From the NCBI GenBank assembly GCA_902577425.1, contig CACGZD010000003.1:1-64000 (forward strand): a stretch of DNA of 64,000 bases, in the 5' to 3' direction. The DNA is from an uncultured Alphaproteobacteria bacterium. GTDB taxonomy: Bacteria; Pseudomonadota; Alphaproteobacteria; HIMB59; GCA-002718135. The translations under genes were made by a program, and so were the position numbers. Position 1 is the first letter of the stretch, and each line of letters begins with the position of its first letter. The notes beneath the pieces were generated by a model, which saw nothing but the letters and a program-made list of their open reading frames with translations, was not told where the DNA came from and made no database searches. Below, piece by piece: positions 55,135 through 63,478 of this stretch.

Positions 55135-58125
55135 AAAATCTTTTATTTCTTTACAGACAAAATCAACATTGTCTTTATGAAAAATCATTGGTGGCTTAAT
55201 TTTAATAACATTATTATATGGACCATCAGTACTTAATAAAATTCCTCTATGTCTTAAATTATTAATTAAATTTTTAGCTAGTTTTGAATTAGGAGCCAAT
55301 GGATTTCCACTTGTAATTAAATCAATTCCAATAAATAATCCTGTTCCAGTGACACTACTAATTAAATTTGGAAATTTTGATTTTATTTTATTTAATTCCT
55401 TAATAAAATAATTTCCAACAACCTTTGCGTTATTTTGCAAATTTTCTTTCTTTATAAAATCTAATACAGCATTGGCTACTGCACAAGATACAGGATTTCC
55501 TCCAAAGGAATTGAAATACTCCATTCCATTATTAAAAGTATTAGCTATTTTTTCAGTAGTAATAACTGCTGCTATTGGATGTCCATTGCCCATAGGTTTT
55601 CCTAGTGTAACAATATCAGGAATTATATCATGATCTTCAAAGGCCCAAAAATTATTTCCCACTCTTCCAAAACCTGTTTGAACTTCATCAGCTATACAAA
55701 GTGCATTTTTTTTTCTTACAATTTTAAAAATATTTTTTAAGTAATTTTTAGGTAATACTACCTGACCACCACATCCCAAAATGCTTTCAAAGAAAAATGA
55801 AGATAATTTGTTTTTATTATTAAAACTATTATTAATTTTTTCACTAGCTTCACCAATATATTTATTAACCCAATTTTTATTTTTTTCAGTCCATTTACCT
55901 CTTATAGAGTCTGGCATTCTTAATACGTGAACATAATTTTTTTTACCCTCACCACCTTTACTTTTAAATTTATATGGACTTATATCTATTAATGAATTTG
56001 TATGGCCATGATATGCATTATCCATAACTAATATGTTTGTTCCTTTTGTATATGTTTTAGCAATTCTTAATGCTAAATCATTTGCTTCTGAGCCTGTACA
56101 AACAAAGAATATTTTATTTAGTTTTTTGGGAAAAGTTTTTAATAATTTATCACTATATTCATTAATAATTTTGTAAAGATATCTAGTATTAGTATTCATT
56201 TTTAGATTTTGAGCGACAAGGGCTTTGTGAACAAATTTATTTGAATGACCAACATGAGAAATATTGTTCACACAATCTAGATATTTTCTCCCATTTTCAT
56301 CATAAAAAAATTGATCTTTTGCTTCCAACATATGAAGAGGTTCTTGATATGAAATTGATAAGTTTAAACCAATATTCTTTTTTCTTTTGGATAAAACATT
56401 TTTTATTTTAGATTTGTTGGTAAAAAAAGTTTCAGGAATTTTTAAAATGATATTTGGATCAGGGGAAATTTGCTCCCAAATCTTGAGTAAATATTCTTCT
56501 CCAACTCCAGGAAAATTATTCACTTCATCTAAAAGTGTTGTCATAATTTGAAAATGTAAATGCGGCGTCCAATTACCATTAACTTTATAATCTCCAATTT
56601 CACCAATCCATTGACCTCTATTTATAGATTGTCCAACTTTTAATTTCCTCATACATTTATTCGATAAATGACCGTACAAAGTATAAAATTTATAATTATT
56701 AATTTTATGTTCTAAAATAACAGTTGGTCCATAGTCGTATTTAAAATCATTATTATGTAAAACGACGACCTTTCCATTTAAAGGAGATTTAATTGGAGTA
56801 TTTTCATCAACAAAAATATCAATACCTAAATGAACATTTCTTCTTTTACTTGAATTAAAGGATGAAATGTAATGATCACTTTTATAAACTTTTCTTTTCT
56901 CTTTATATAAACCAATACCAATACCTTTGTTTAAAAATTTTTTAACCAAGCTATTAAGTTTTTTATTTGAAGGGTTTGATTTTAACAAGATACTAGTTTT
57001 ATCAAAATGAATAATTTTTTTATTAACTTCATTAAGATCAAAATCAAAAATATTTGTAAATTTTTGTTTTTTTATAAATTTTAATCTTTGAGTAAAATTA
57101 CTAATAGGTTCTCGATTACAAATATTTCTAATTACAGCTATAAAAAAATAAGAATCAATTTTATGGAGTTTAAAGACTAAATTCCATGCATTCTTTTCGC
57201 TTATACTAAGATACTTATTTTCAGGATATTTTTTTCTTTGTTTAGCTGCCATTATGAGAGTAATTACTAAACGTGACTTAATCAAGCCTAATAAAGAATA
57301 AATCTCATTATCAGAAATAGGATAAATTTTATTATATGAGCCAACTATATTATTAAGAGTATCAAATAAATTTTTACTTTGCATTAAGGCATATGAAAGT
57401 GCAATTGCGAGATCATTTATTGAAGGAGCGTATATTGAGTCCCCAAAGTCAATTAATCCAACTATTTTTTCATTTTTAACAACTATATTATAATCATTAG
57501 GATCACCGTGAGTAACAGAGTGTTTTAAGTTTTTTTTATTTTTTTTAACAAATTTTTCATGATCATTAATTAAATCTAAAATCACAGTTTTTTTTAAATT
57601 ACTAAACAAATTTATAAATTTTTTAACCCAATCTATATTTGATGGATCCCATTCAAATTTTCTTATTGCTTGATTATGTATAAAACTATCTAGCTGTTTA
57701 GATTGTAATGCCAATAACTCTCCTAATGATCTTTCAATATGATTATTTATTTTTGATTTTGCATACATATTTCCATCTATGTAAGTTAAAATTCTAACTG
57801 CACACTCTCTATGTTTTTTATCTTGATAAAATAAAATATTTTTATGTAAAATTTCAGGATAAATTTGCTTTAATTGTTTATTAGATCTCAAATGTTTAAT
57901 TAACAAGTCTTGATATTCTAGTTGTTTTAAAGACTCTTTTGGATTTGAGATTTTAACAACATATTCTTTAGAACTATTAAATTTAATTAGAAAATTTATA
58001 TCTCTTTCACTATTTAATCTTGATAATTTGAAATTTTTTGATTTAAAAAAATTATAATTTTTTTTTAACCAAAGGGAAAATTTTGTTACATTAATTAAAG
58101 GTGGTTGTTCATCAAAAACTGACAT
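55111..58125 (-). CDS. three-domain fusion: APH-type kinase, M23 peptidase, class III aminotransferase/phospho-lyase
   Basis: A 1004-residue soluble protein with no signal peptide. Domain 1 (about 20-330) is an APH-like kinase: HGDPNDYN (206-213) and IDFGD (225-229) are its catalytic and metal motifs. Domain 2 (about 425-530) is an M23/LytM fold with its zinc ligands intact: H432 and D436 (HLGID), H486 (YGHLS), H522 and H524 (PHLHF). Domain 3 (about 590-1004) is a class III PLP enzyme, with D813 ([10 protein letters not shown]) and the Schiff-base K843 in [10 protein letters not shown], a motif typical of phospho-lyases like ethanolamine-phosphate phospho-lyase. Kinase plus lyase suggests ATP-dependent deamination of an amino alcohol or hydroxylysine. 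Similar fusions are known, mostly without assigned function. Confidence 0.93.
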   Translation of the reverse strand: MSVFDEQPPLINVTKFSLWLKKNYNFFKSKNFKLSRLNSERDINFLIKFNSSKEYVVKISNPKESLKQLEYQDLLIKHLRSNKQLKQIYPEILHKNILFYQDKKHRECAVRILTYIDGNMYAKSKINNHIERSLGELLALQSKQLDSFIHNQAIRKFEWDPSNIDWVKKFINLFSNLKKTVILDLINDHEKFVKKNKKNLKHSVTHGDPNDYNIVVKNEKIVGLIDFGDSIYAPSINDLAIALSYALMQSKNLFDTLNNIVGSYNKIYPISDNEIYSLLGLIKSRLVITLIMAAKQRKKYPENKYLSISEKNAWNLVFKLHKIDSYFFIAVIRNICNREPISNFTQRLKFIKKQKFTNIFDFDLNEVNKKIIHFDKTSILLKSNPSNKKLNSLVKKFLNKGIGIGLYKEKRKVYKSDHYISSFNSSKRRNVHLGIDIFVDENTPIKSPLNGKVVVLHNNDFKYDYGPTVILEHKINNYKFYTLYGHLSNKCMRKLKVGQSINRGQWIGEIGDYKVNGNWTPHLHFQIMTTLLDEVNNFPGVGEEYLLKIWEQISPDPNIILKIPETFFTNKSKIKNVLSKRKKNIGLNLSISYQEPLHMLEAKDQFFYDENGRKYLDCVNNISHVGHSNKFVHKALVAQNLKMNTNTRYLYKIINEYSDKLLKTFPKKLNKIFFVCTGSEANDLALRIAKTYTKGTNILVMDNAYHGHTNSLIDISPYKFKSKGGEGKKNYVHVLRMPDSIRGKWTEKNKNWVNKYIGEASEKINNSFNNKNKLSSFFFESILGCGGQVVLPKNYLKNIFKIVRKKNALCIADEVQTGFGRVGNNFWAFEDHDIIPDIVTLGKPMGNGHPIAAVITTEKIANTFNNGMEYFNSFGGNPVSCAVANAVLDFIKKENLQNNAKVVGNYFIKELNKIKSKFPNLISSVTGTGLFIGIDLITSGNPLAPNSKLAKNLINNLRHRGILLSTDGPYNNVIKIKPPMIFHKDNVDFVCKEIKDFLIHEYKK

Positions 58126-58144
58126 ATTATTGATATATATTTAT

Positions 58145-59053
58145 ATGAAACAAATTAAAAATAATTTTATATTCTTTGGGGCAGTTCATCAAGATTTTGT
58201 TTTTGAATTAAAAAATGATTTGATTAAATATAGAACAAATCCTATTAAACATTATGAAAGTTATGGAGGAGTTGCTCATAATATTGCAAAAGCAGTGGCT
58301 GAAAAAGAAAAGGTGTCATTGGTTTCAATTAATTCAGATAATGAAACTATCAATTATTTAAGAAAAAATAAAATTGAATTTATTAATCTAAATAAAGAAA
58401 TTCAAAAAAGATATTATGCTATTTTGTTAGATAAATTTAAAAAGTTACAACTAGGTATAGCAAATACAGACGCATATGAGCAATTTGAAGGAAAATTAAT
58501 TAATTTTAAATTAAATAAAAAACTAATAATAATAGATTTAAATTTTTCAGAAAAATTAATAAAAAAAATAATAAATAAATATTCAAATGATAACAAAATT
58601 ATAATCTGTGGGACATCACCATTTAAAATTTATAAAATAAAAAGTCTTTTGAAAAAAATAGATTGTTTAATATTAAATAAAGAGGAATTATTTAAATTAA
58701 CAAATATACGTAATATTTTTAAATCTATAAAATATATTGTTAAAAAAAACTCAAATATCAATTTAGTTATTTCGAATGGTGCTAATAAAGCATATGGATA
58801 TGAATTATCAAAATTTGTTTCTGTGAAACCGCCTAATATCAAAGTTTTAAATGAAAATGGTGCAGGAGATACTATGGCAGGAAATTATATTTATTATCGA
58901 TATATGAATTTTACATTAGAAAAATCTTTATTATTAGGTGTAGCAACTGGAAGTATACATGCTAAAAACAAGAAAAATATTAAATTTAAATCAGATGACT
59001 TAAAAAAAATAAGTAACAAAATTAAGATTCAAAAAGAAAATTTAAATGTTTAA
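58145..59053 (+). CDS. psuK: PfkB-family kinase, probable pseudouridine kinase
   Basis: A 302-residue ribokinase-fold enzyme. The N-terminal Gly-Gly motif (SYGGVAHNIAKAVA, near 39-52) and the catalytic GAGDT (239-243) are clear. The assignment to pseudouridine is from context: it overlaps psuG by eight bases. It would phosphorylate pseudouridine to the 5'-phosphate. I chose the ATG at 58145; a TTG five codons earlier is open but less likely. The first 15 bases before the start hold no Shine-Dalgarno. Confidence 0.85.
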   Translation: MKQIKNNFIFFGAVHQDFVFELKNDLIKYRTNPIKHYESYGGVAHNIAKAVAEKEKVSLVSINSDNETINYLRKNKIEFINLNKEIQKRYYAILLDKFKKLQLGIANTDAYEQFEGKLINFKLNKKLIIIDLNFSEKLIKKIINKYSNDNKIIICGTSPFKIYKIKSLLKKIDCLILNKEELFKLTNIRNIFKSIKYIVKKNSNINLVISNGANKAYGYELSKFVSVKPPNIKVLNENGAGDTMAGNYIYYRYMNFTLEKSLLLGVATGSIHAKNKKNIKFKSDDLKKISNKIKIQKENLNV

Positions 59054-59957
59054 TAAGTTTAAAATAAATCCAAAAATAAGCAAAGCCATAAATGAAGATA
59101 ATTCAGTAGTAGCGTTGGAGAGCACTTTAATTAGTCATGGTCTTCCCTATCCTGAGAATATTAAAGTTGCTAATGAGTCAATAAAAGCTGTTGAAGAAAG
59201 TGGATCAGTAGCTGCTACAATTGGTATTATCAAAGGAGAAATAAAAGTAGGTTTAGAGAATGAGGATATTGAAATTTTAGCTACTAGTAAAAATGTAGAA
59301 AAAGTTTCTTTGCATAATATTGCTTTATCAATTTATGAAAAAAAAAATGCCGCAACAACGGTAGCCACAACCATAAATATTGCTTCAAAAATTGGAATTA
59401 ATTTTTTTGCTACTGGTGGTATTGGTGGTGTACATTTAGGTGTAGAAAAAAACAAAGATGTTTCTGCAGATTTGACAGAACTAAGCAGAAATAGAATATT
59501 TGTTATATCTAGTGGTGCAAAATCAATTTTAGATTTAGAAAAAACATTTGAAACATTAGAGACTTTCGGGATACCTAGAATTGCATACAATTCAAATTTT
59601 ATGCCTGGGTTTTGGTATGAAGAGACTAATTATAAAGTAGATAAAAATTTTAATAACATTGATGATATTGCAAATTATTTAAGAATTATTAATAATTTAA
59701 AACATAAATCTTCTGTTTTAATTTTTAACAAAGTACCAAAAGAAAAAGCAATTGATAAAAATTTAATTGAGAGTTGGATAGATCTATCAATCAATAAAGC
59801 TAAAACTAAAAACATTATAGGTAAAGATTTAACACCTTATTTAATCTCAGAAATAAATTCTCTTTCACAAAACAAGTCTTTAGAAGCTAATACAGCTTTA
59901 ATTATTAATAACGCTTTATTAGCAGGAAAAATTGCTAAAAAATTTAGTTTAATTTAG
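59046..59957 (+). CDS. psuG: pseudouridine-5'-phosphate glycosidase
   Basis: A 303-residue PsuG that splits pseudouridine 5'-phosphate into uracil and ribose 5-phosphate. The family start ALESTLISHGLPYPEN near residues 23-38, the catalytic lysine-bearing ATIGIIKGEIKVGL near 58-71 and the glycine block FATGGIGGVHLG near 120-131 are all present. Its last 14 bases overlap the convergent nucleoside hydrolase. With psuK it forms a complete two-step pathway. Confidence 0.95.
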   Translation: MFNKFKINPKISKAINEDNSVVALESTLISHGLPYPENIKVANESIKAVEESGSVAATIGIIKGEIKVGLENEDIEILATSKNVEKVSLHNIALSIYEKKNAATTVATTINIASKIGINFFATGGIGGVHLGVEKNKDVSADLTELSRNRIFVISSGAKSILDLEKTFETLETFGIPRIAYNSNFMPGFWYEETNYKVDKNFNNIDDIANYLRIINNLKHKSSVLIFNKVPKEKAIDKNLIESWIDLSINKAKTKNIIGKDLTPYLISEINSLSQNKSLEANTALIINNALLAGKIAKKFSLI

Positions 59958-60891
59958 CAAGTTCTTTTTTTAACATTTTAAAAAAAGCTTCTGAATCTGC
60001 TTCAGTTATAACATTGCAGTTAGATTTAAGTTTTTTCACTCCTAACCAATCAACTACTGTTTCACCTCTTGTTAAATTGGAATCTTCTTCAACTTGAACA
60101 TGAACTTTTTTACCTTTAAAAATTTTATTATTGATTAAATAAGCAATGACACATGGATCATGGAGTGGAGACTCATTTGACTTATATAGATCTCTATGAA
60201 ATCTAGAGTAAAATTTCATCAAATCAGCAAAGAAAATAGATGCTTTATTATTATTTGATTTAATAGAGTTTATAATTTCATCATTAACATTTACTTTATG
60301 TGTGACATCTAAGCCCATCATAGTTATTTCAATGCCAGAATTAAAAACAACATTTGCTGCATGTGGATCAACATAGATATTAAATTCTGCAGCTGGAGTA
60401 ATATTACCTAAACACATTGCGGCACCACCCATTAGAACTATTTCTTTGATATTATCTTTTATTGATGGATCTTTTTGAAGACTTAAAGCGATATTTGTTA
60501 AAGGACCTGTAGGACATAAATAAATTGGTTCATCTGATCCATTACATTCTTTAATAATAAAATCTATGGCGCTCATTTCTTCAATCTGATGATTTGGCTC
60601 TAAATGTATTGGGTCACCATCGGTATCCAAACCACTTTTTCCATGAACATGCTCAGCTGTAACCAAATCATAAATTAATGGCTTATCAGAACCTGCATAA
60701 ATTGGTATATCTTGTCTTTTTAGTAATGAACAAATTTTAAGAGCGTTTAGTTTTGTATTTTCTAATGTTGCATTACCTCCAACACAGGTAATACCTAATA
60801 AATCAATTTCATTACTTGCAACAGCAAGCATTATAGCTACAGCATCATCATGACCAGGATCACAATCTAAAATAATTTTTTTCTTTATCAA
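59944..60891 (-). CDS. inosine-uridine-type nucleoside hydrolase
   Basis: A 315-residue nucleoside N-ribohydrolase. The calcium-binding DCDPGHDD is at 9-16, and a second ligand block PTGPLTNIALSLQ is near 125-137. It breaks ribonucleosides to ribose and base. The start is TTG at 60891, overlapping the PhyH stop (TTGA), and no ATG in frame precedes the metal motif. Together with psuKG it points to nucleoside salvage. Confidence 0.93.
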   Translation of the reverse strand: MIKKKIILDCDPGHDDAVAIMLAVASNEIDLLGITCVGGNATLENTKLNALKICSLLKRQDIPIYAGSDKPLIYDLVTAEHVHGKSGLDTDGDPIHLEPNHQIEEMSAIDFIIKECNGSDEPIYLCPTGPLTNIALSLQKDPSIKDNIKEIVLMGGAAMCLGNITPAAEFNIYVDPHAANVVFNSGIEITMMGLDVTHKVNVNDEIINSIKSNNNKASIFFADLMKFYSRFHRDLYKSNESPLHDPCVIAYLINNKIFKGKKVHVQVEEDSNLTRGETVVDWLGVKKLKSNCNVITEADSEAFFKMLKKELAKLN

Positions 60892-61745
60892 ATAAATCCT
60901 TTTAATGGCATACTAGATCTTTGTAACCAATTATTAGATGAATATTTACAATTTCCATCAATAACATGTAGAGTGTACGCATGACGTGATTTATTAGAGG
61001 TATTTTCACAAGAATAATGAGGCAATCTTCCATGTAACATTACTAAAGATCCTTTTTTAACTTCTAATGGAGTTGTTGTTTTTTCAAAAGGAGTATTATC
61101 TAGTGTCTTAAGGGTCATTACATTATCAATTTTAGTAAATAATTTTCTAAGTGGACCTTTATGCCCACCTGGTGCTACCCATAAACAACCATTATCAATA
61201 TTAGCATCTTCTAGAGCTACCCAAAAACCTACAGCACTTTCTGGTTCAGTATACAAAAAAGTAGAGTCTTGATGACACACTACTTCGCCTCCAATATTTG
61301 GTTGTTTAAAAATATACATAGATTGTAACAATAAAGGTTTAGAAATATTAATATTTTTAGCAATTTGATCCAAATCTGATCTATGTGAAAAATGATAAAA
61401 ATCTTCATCTAAGTCATGTAGAGCATGACCAATTTTATTAATTACAAATTTTTTATCATTAACTAGATTTCCTTCATTATCAAAAGCTTTATCTTCAAAA
61501 AAAAATCTGATTTTATCTCCTGATTCTAAAAAATATTTATCATCTACATGATTTTGATTTTTTGTATCAAAAATAGATTTTACTGATTCAGCATCAAAAT
61601 TTTCTATTAGTTTTTCTGATTTATTAATTAACTTGTCACATTCTTCATGTGTATAAAAATCTTCTATAACCAAAAAACCATTATTATCCCAAAAATCTTG
61701 CATTTTTTTATCTAAAGGGAGATTGCCTCTGTTGAATCTAAGCAT
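60888..61745 (-). CDS. PhyH-type Fe(II)/2-oxoglutarate dioxygenase
   Basis: A 285-residue phytanoyl-CoA-dioxygenase-family protein. Iron ligands H158 and D160 (CHQDST) and a distal H243 (LPHYS) are visible, with the 2-oxoglutarate-binding Arg in NKSRHAYTLHV near 255. The ATG at 61745 (MLRFNRGN) is preferred over a TTG that would lie inside the upstream gene's stop. Substrate unknown. It is translationally coupled to the nucleoside hydrolase, so a nucleoside-related substrate is an option. Confidence 0.85.
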   Translation of the reverse strand: MLRFNRGNLPLDKKMQDFWDNNGFLVIEDFYTHEECDKLINKSEKLIENFDAESVKSIFDTKNQNHVDDKYFLESGDKIRFFFEDKAFDNEGNLVNDKKFVINKIGHALHDLDEDFYHFSHRSDLDQIAKNINISKPLLLQSMYIFKQPNIGGEVVCHQDSTFLYTEPESAVGFWVALEDANIDNGCLWVAPGGHKGPLRKLFTKIDNVMTLKTLDNTPFEKTTTPLEVKKGSLVMLHGRLPHYSCENTSNKSRHAYTLHVIDGNCKYSSNNWLQRSSMPLKGFI

Positions 61746-61749
61746 TAAA

Positions 61750-61980
61750 TTAAAGGCCAATAAATTTTGTTAAAAAAGGTGCGCCAATTTTTAATATTTG
61801 TAAAATTTGAGGTAAAATAAATCTACCTGATGTTGCAAGTAAAAAAATAACAGCAAATATGATTAAAGCTATGATTAATTTTTTATATATACCTGAGTTT
61901 TTATTTCTTTTTTTGGCATTATAATTAAAAATTAATAAAATAAAAAAAATTAATAAAAATAAAAAAAGTAATCTAATCAT
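61750..61980 (-). CDS. small two-helix membrane protein
   Basis: A 76-residue protein with two hydrophobic helices (about 2-20 and 34-56) split by a basic loop (NAKKRNKNSGIYKK), and an end of LKIGAPFLTKFIGL. Short membrane proteins of similar layout precede dnaJ-like genes in other Alphaproteobacteria, but the partner here is PhyH. Its stop is four bases from the PhyH start. Confidence 0.65.
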   Translation of the reverse strand: MIRLLFLFLLIFFILLIFNYNAKKRNKNSGIYKKLIIALIIFAVIFLLATSGRFILPQILQILKIGAPFLTKFIGL

Positions 61981-62311
61981 AAATATACAGAATTAATAAT
62001 ATATTCCTTTAAACGAAATTATCTAAAAAAAGAAAAAATATCCTAGGTATTTCAGGTAAAATTAAGCATGTAAGAAAACAAGGTATAAAAAAGGCTAAAA
62101 CAAGCCAATTTTATCAAACAATAAAAAATCAATTAAAAACACAGAAAATAAAGAATTTTTATAAATAAATTATATATTTCAATAATTTAAACAGTTAGCT
62201 AGAAATATTTGCGATTCCAATGAAAAAATAAAAAAAATATTTAAAATAATTATTATATTTCAATAATTTATAATATTTTAGTTTTTTTAATTAGAAACAT
62301 TAAACAAAAAA
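61981..62311. other. intergenic region upstream of the tandem small membrane proteins
   Basis: About 330 AT-rich bases without a convincing gene. One plus-strand frame, open from about 62021 to a TAA near 62168, has a lysine-rich protein-like reading but no ATG, GTG or TTG start, and I do not call it. The right part contains the promoter for the next genes. Confidence 0.45.
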
Positions 62312-62376
62312 TATAATGAGATGCTCACTTAAGAAAAGCTTAAGTAACGTGATAAACTAATTCGAGGAGAATAGGT
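62312..62376 (+). promoter_or_regulatory. promoter, 5' hairpin and strong RBS of the tandem small membrane protein operon
   Basis: A perfect -10 TATAAT is at 62312-62317; the -35 is unclear. Ten bases on, a 7-bp stem (ACTTAAG / CTTAAGT, five-base loop, 62327-62345) would sit at the very 5' end of the transcript, where such hairpins protect mRNA. A CGAGGAGA Shine-Dalgarno (62362-62369) precedes the ATG by seven bases. Confidence 0.5.
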
Positions 62377-62598
62377 ATGTTAGATACTGTTAAGAGTTGG
62401 TTAAGGCAAATAACTGAAGTAGGCCTTCTATTAATTGCTGCGGCCGTAGTACTCGAAATTATTTTTGGATCTGCAGTTCCATATATTGGAGTTGGGATTC
62501 TAGACAATATTATCGCGCTAACTGCAAAATTAGGTCAAGATGGTCTTGTTGGTATTATTGCCATTGGTATCATTGTTTGGCTATATTTGCGTAGATAA
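62377..62598 (+). CDS. small membrane protein, tandem paralogue 1
   Basis: A 73-residue protein: an amphipathic start (MLDTVKSWLRQ), a hydrophobic helix (about 16-32), the loop FGSAVPYIG (30-38), DNIIAL and a second glycine-rich hydrophobic helix (GLVGIIAIGIIVWLYL) ending in RR. It is about half identical to its downstream neighbour. I do not recognise a family. Strong promoter and ribosome binding site signals suggest high expression. Roles as a pore, coat or pilin-like subunit or membrane scaffold are only guesses. Confidence 0.8.
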   Translation: MLDTVKSWLRQITEVGLLLIAAAVVLEIIFGSAVPYIGVGILDNIIALTAKLGQDGLVGIIAIGIIVWLYLRR

Positions 62599-62625
62599 TC
62601 TTCTTAAAAACGAAGGAGTTTAACC

Positions 62626-62844
62626 ATGATGGATAATGTTAAAAGTTTTCTTAGAGGTGTAATGGATGTAGCTATGACGGTTATTCCACTTAGTGTAGTA
62701 TTGGGTGTAATTTTTGGCCCTGCAGTTCCTTTTATTGGAGCTGATACTATAGATAATATTTCTGCACTTGTTGCTGATTTAGGTGGAAGTGGCTTAATTG
62801 GAATAATTACTCTAGGTATTCTTTACGCTTTATTTAGAAGATAG
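62626..62844 (+). CDS. small membrane protein, tandem paralogue 2
   Basis: A 72-residue protein with the same plan as paralogue 1: MMDNVKSFLRG, a helix (about 14-29), FGPAVPFIG (30-38), DNISAL and a final helix (GLIGIITLGILYALF) ending in RR. It lies 27 bases downstream of paralogue 1 and has its own strong AAGGAG ribosome binding site. About 37 of 72 positions are identical by hand alignment. A hairpin terminator follows. The helix 1 segment has Pro and Thr where paralogue 1 has Ala and Leu, so the two copies have diverged, possibly to form a heteromer. Confidence 0.8.
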   Translation: MMDNVKSFLRGVMDVAMTVIPLSVVLGVIFGPAVPFIGADTIDNISALVADLGGSGLIGIITLGILYALFRR

Positions 62845-62862
62845 AAAATAATATATATTATT

Positions 62863-62896
62863 AAAAGACCCTCTTCACTTAGAGGGTCTTTTTTTT
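62863..62896. terminator. bidirectional terminator after the small membrane protein pair
   Basis: A 12-bp stem (AAAAGACCCTCT / AGAGGGTCTTTT) with loop TCACTT runs into T tracts on both strands. On the minus strand it encodes the last residues of the VTT gene (KKRPSK), whose stop codon is in the loop. It is the strongest terminator in the window. Confidence 0.92.
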
Positions 62897-63477
62897 ACAT
62901 AGATAATTCTCATATAAATTAACAAAATTAATAAAAAAATTAAAATTAAAATTTCTAGAGAAAATATATCTGAAAAAGTAAATGATTTTAATTTGCTTAT
63001 ATTATTTAATTGTTTACCAAAATAAACAAAAGCAAAAACAAGTGGTGAAAAACCTATAAATGATGAAATAAGAAATTTTAGTTTATCTATTTTCAAAATA
63101 GTTAACACTAAGTTCTGAACAATTAATGGAAAACCAGGGATCATTCTAAAAATAATTAAATATTCAAATGTAGAATCAGATAAATATGAATGAGCTTTGG
63201 ATGAATATTTATTATAAAAAGATGGAAATATTTTTTTAAATAAAAAAGATACAAATAAATAAAATATTAAACTTCCCAAAACTATTCCAATAATTGATAC
63301 TGAAAATCCGATTCCAATTCCATATAGAAAACCTGCTGAAGTCATAAAAATTGGATTACCTGGAAGAGAAAAAGAATTGCATAATATCATTAAAGAAAGA
63401 AATATTATTAAGCTAAAATAATAATTATGTTCTATTTTAAGTTGAATATAATCTAAAAAATATAAAATAAAATCCAT
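62875..63477 (-). CDS. TVP38/TMEM64-family (VTT domain) membrane protein
   Basis: A 200-residue membrane protein with the VTT/DedA-like core. Family motifs are SLPGNPIFMTSAGFLYG near residues 37-53, a helix with IGIVLGSLIFYL, and FRMIPGFPLIVQNLVL near 111-126. About five to six helices. Relatives act as lipid scramblases or proton-linked transporters in the inner membrane. The C-terminus lies inside a terminator hairpin. One base separates it from the ABC-2 permease upstream, so they share a transcript. Confidence 0.88.
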   Translation of the reverse strand: MDFILYFLDYIQLKIEHNYYFSLIIFLSLMILCNSFSLPGNPIFMTSAGFLYGIGIGFSVSIIGIVLGSLIFYLFVSFLFKKIFPSFYNKYSSKAHSYLSDSTFEYLIIFRMIPGFPLIVQNLVLTILKIDKLKFLISSFIGFSPLVFAFVYFGKQLNNISKLKSFTFSDIFSLEILILIFLLILLIYMRIIYVKKRPSK

Positions 63478-63478
63478 A

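Noticed and set aside
62021-62170. Lysine-rich plus-strand open frame before the small membrane protein pair
   Set aside because: No ATG, GTG or TTG start in the frame and low-complexity AT-rich composition; probably chance.
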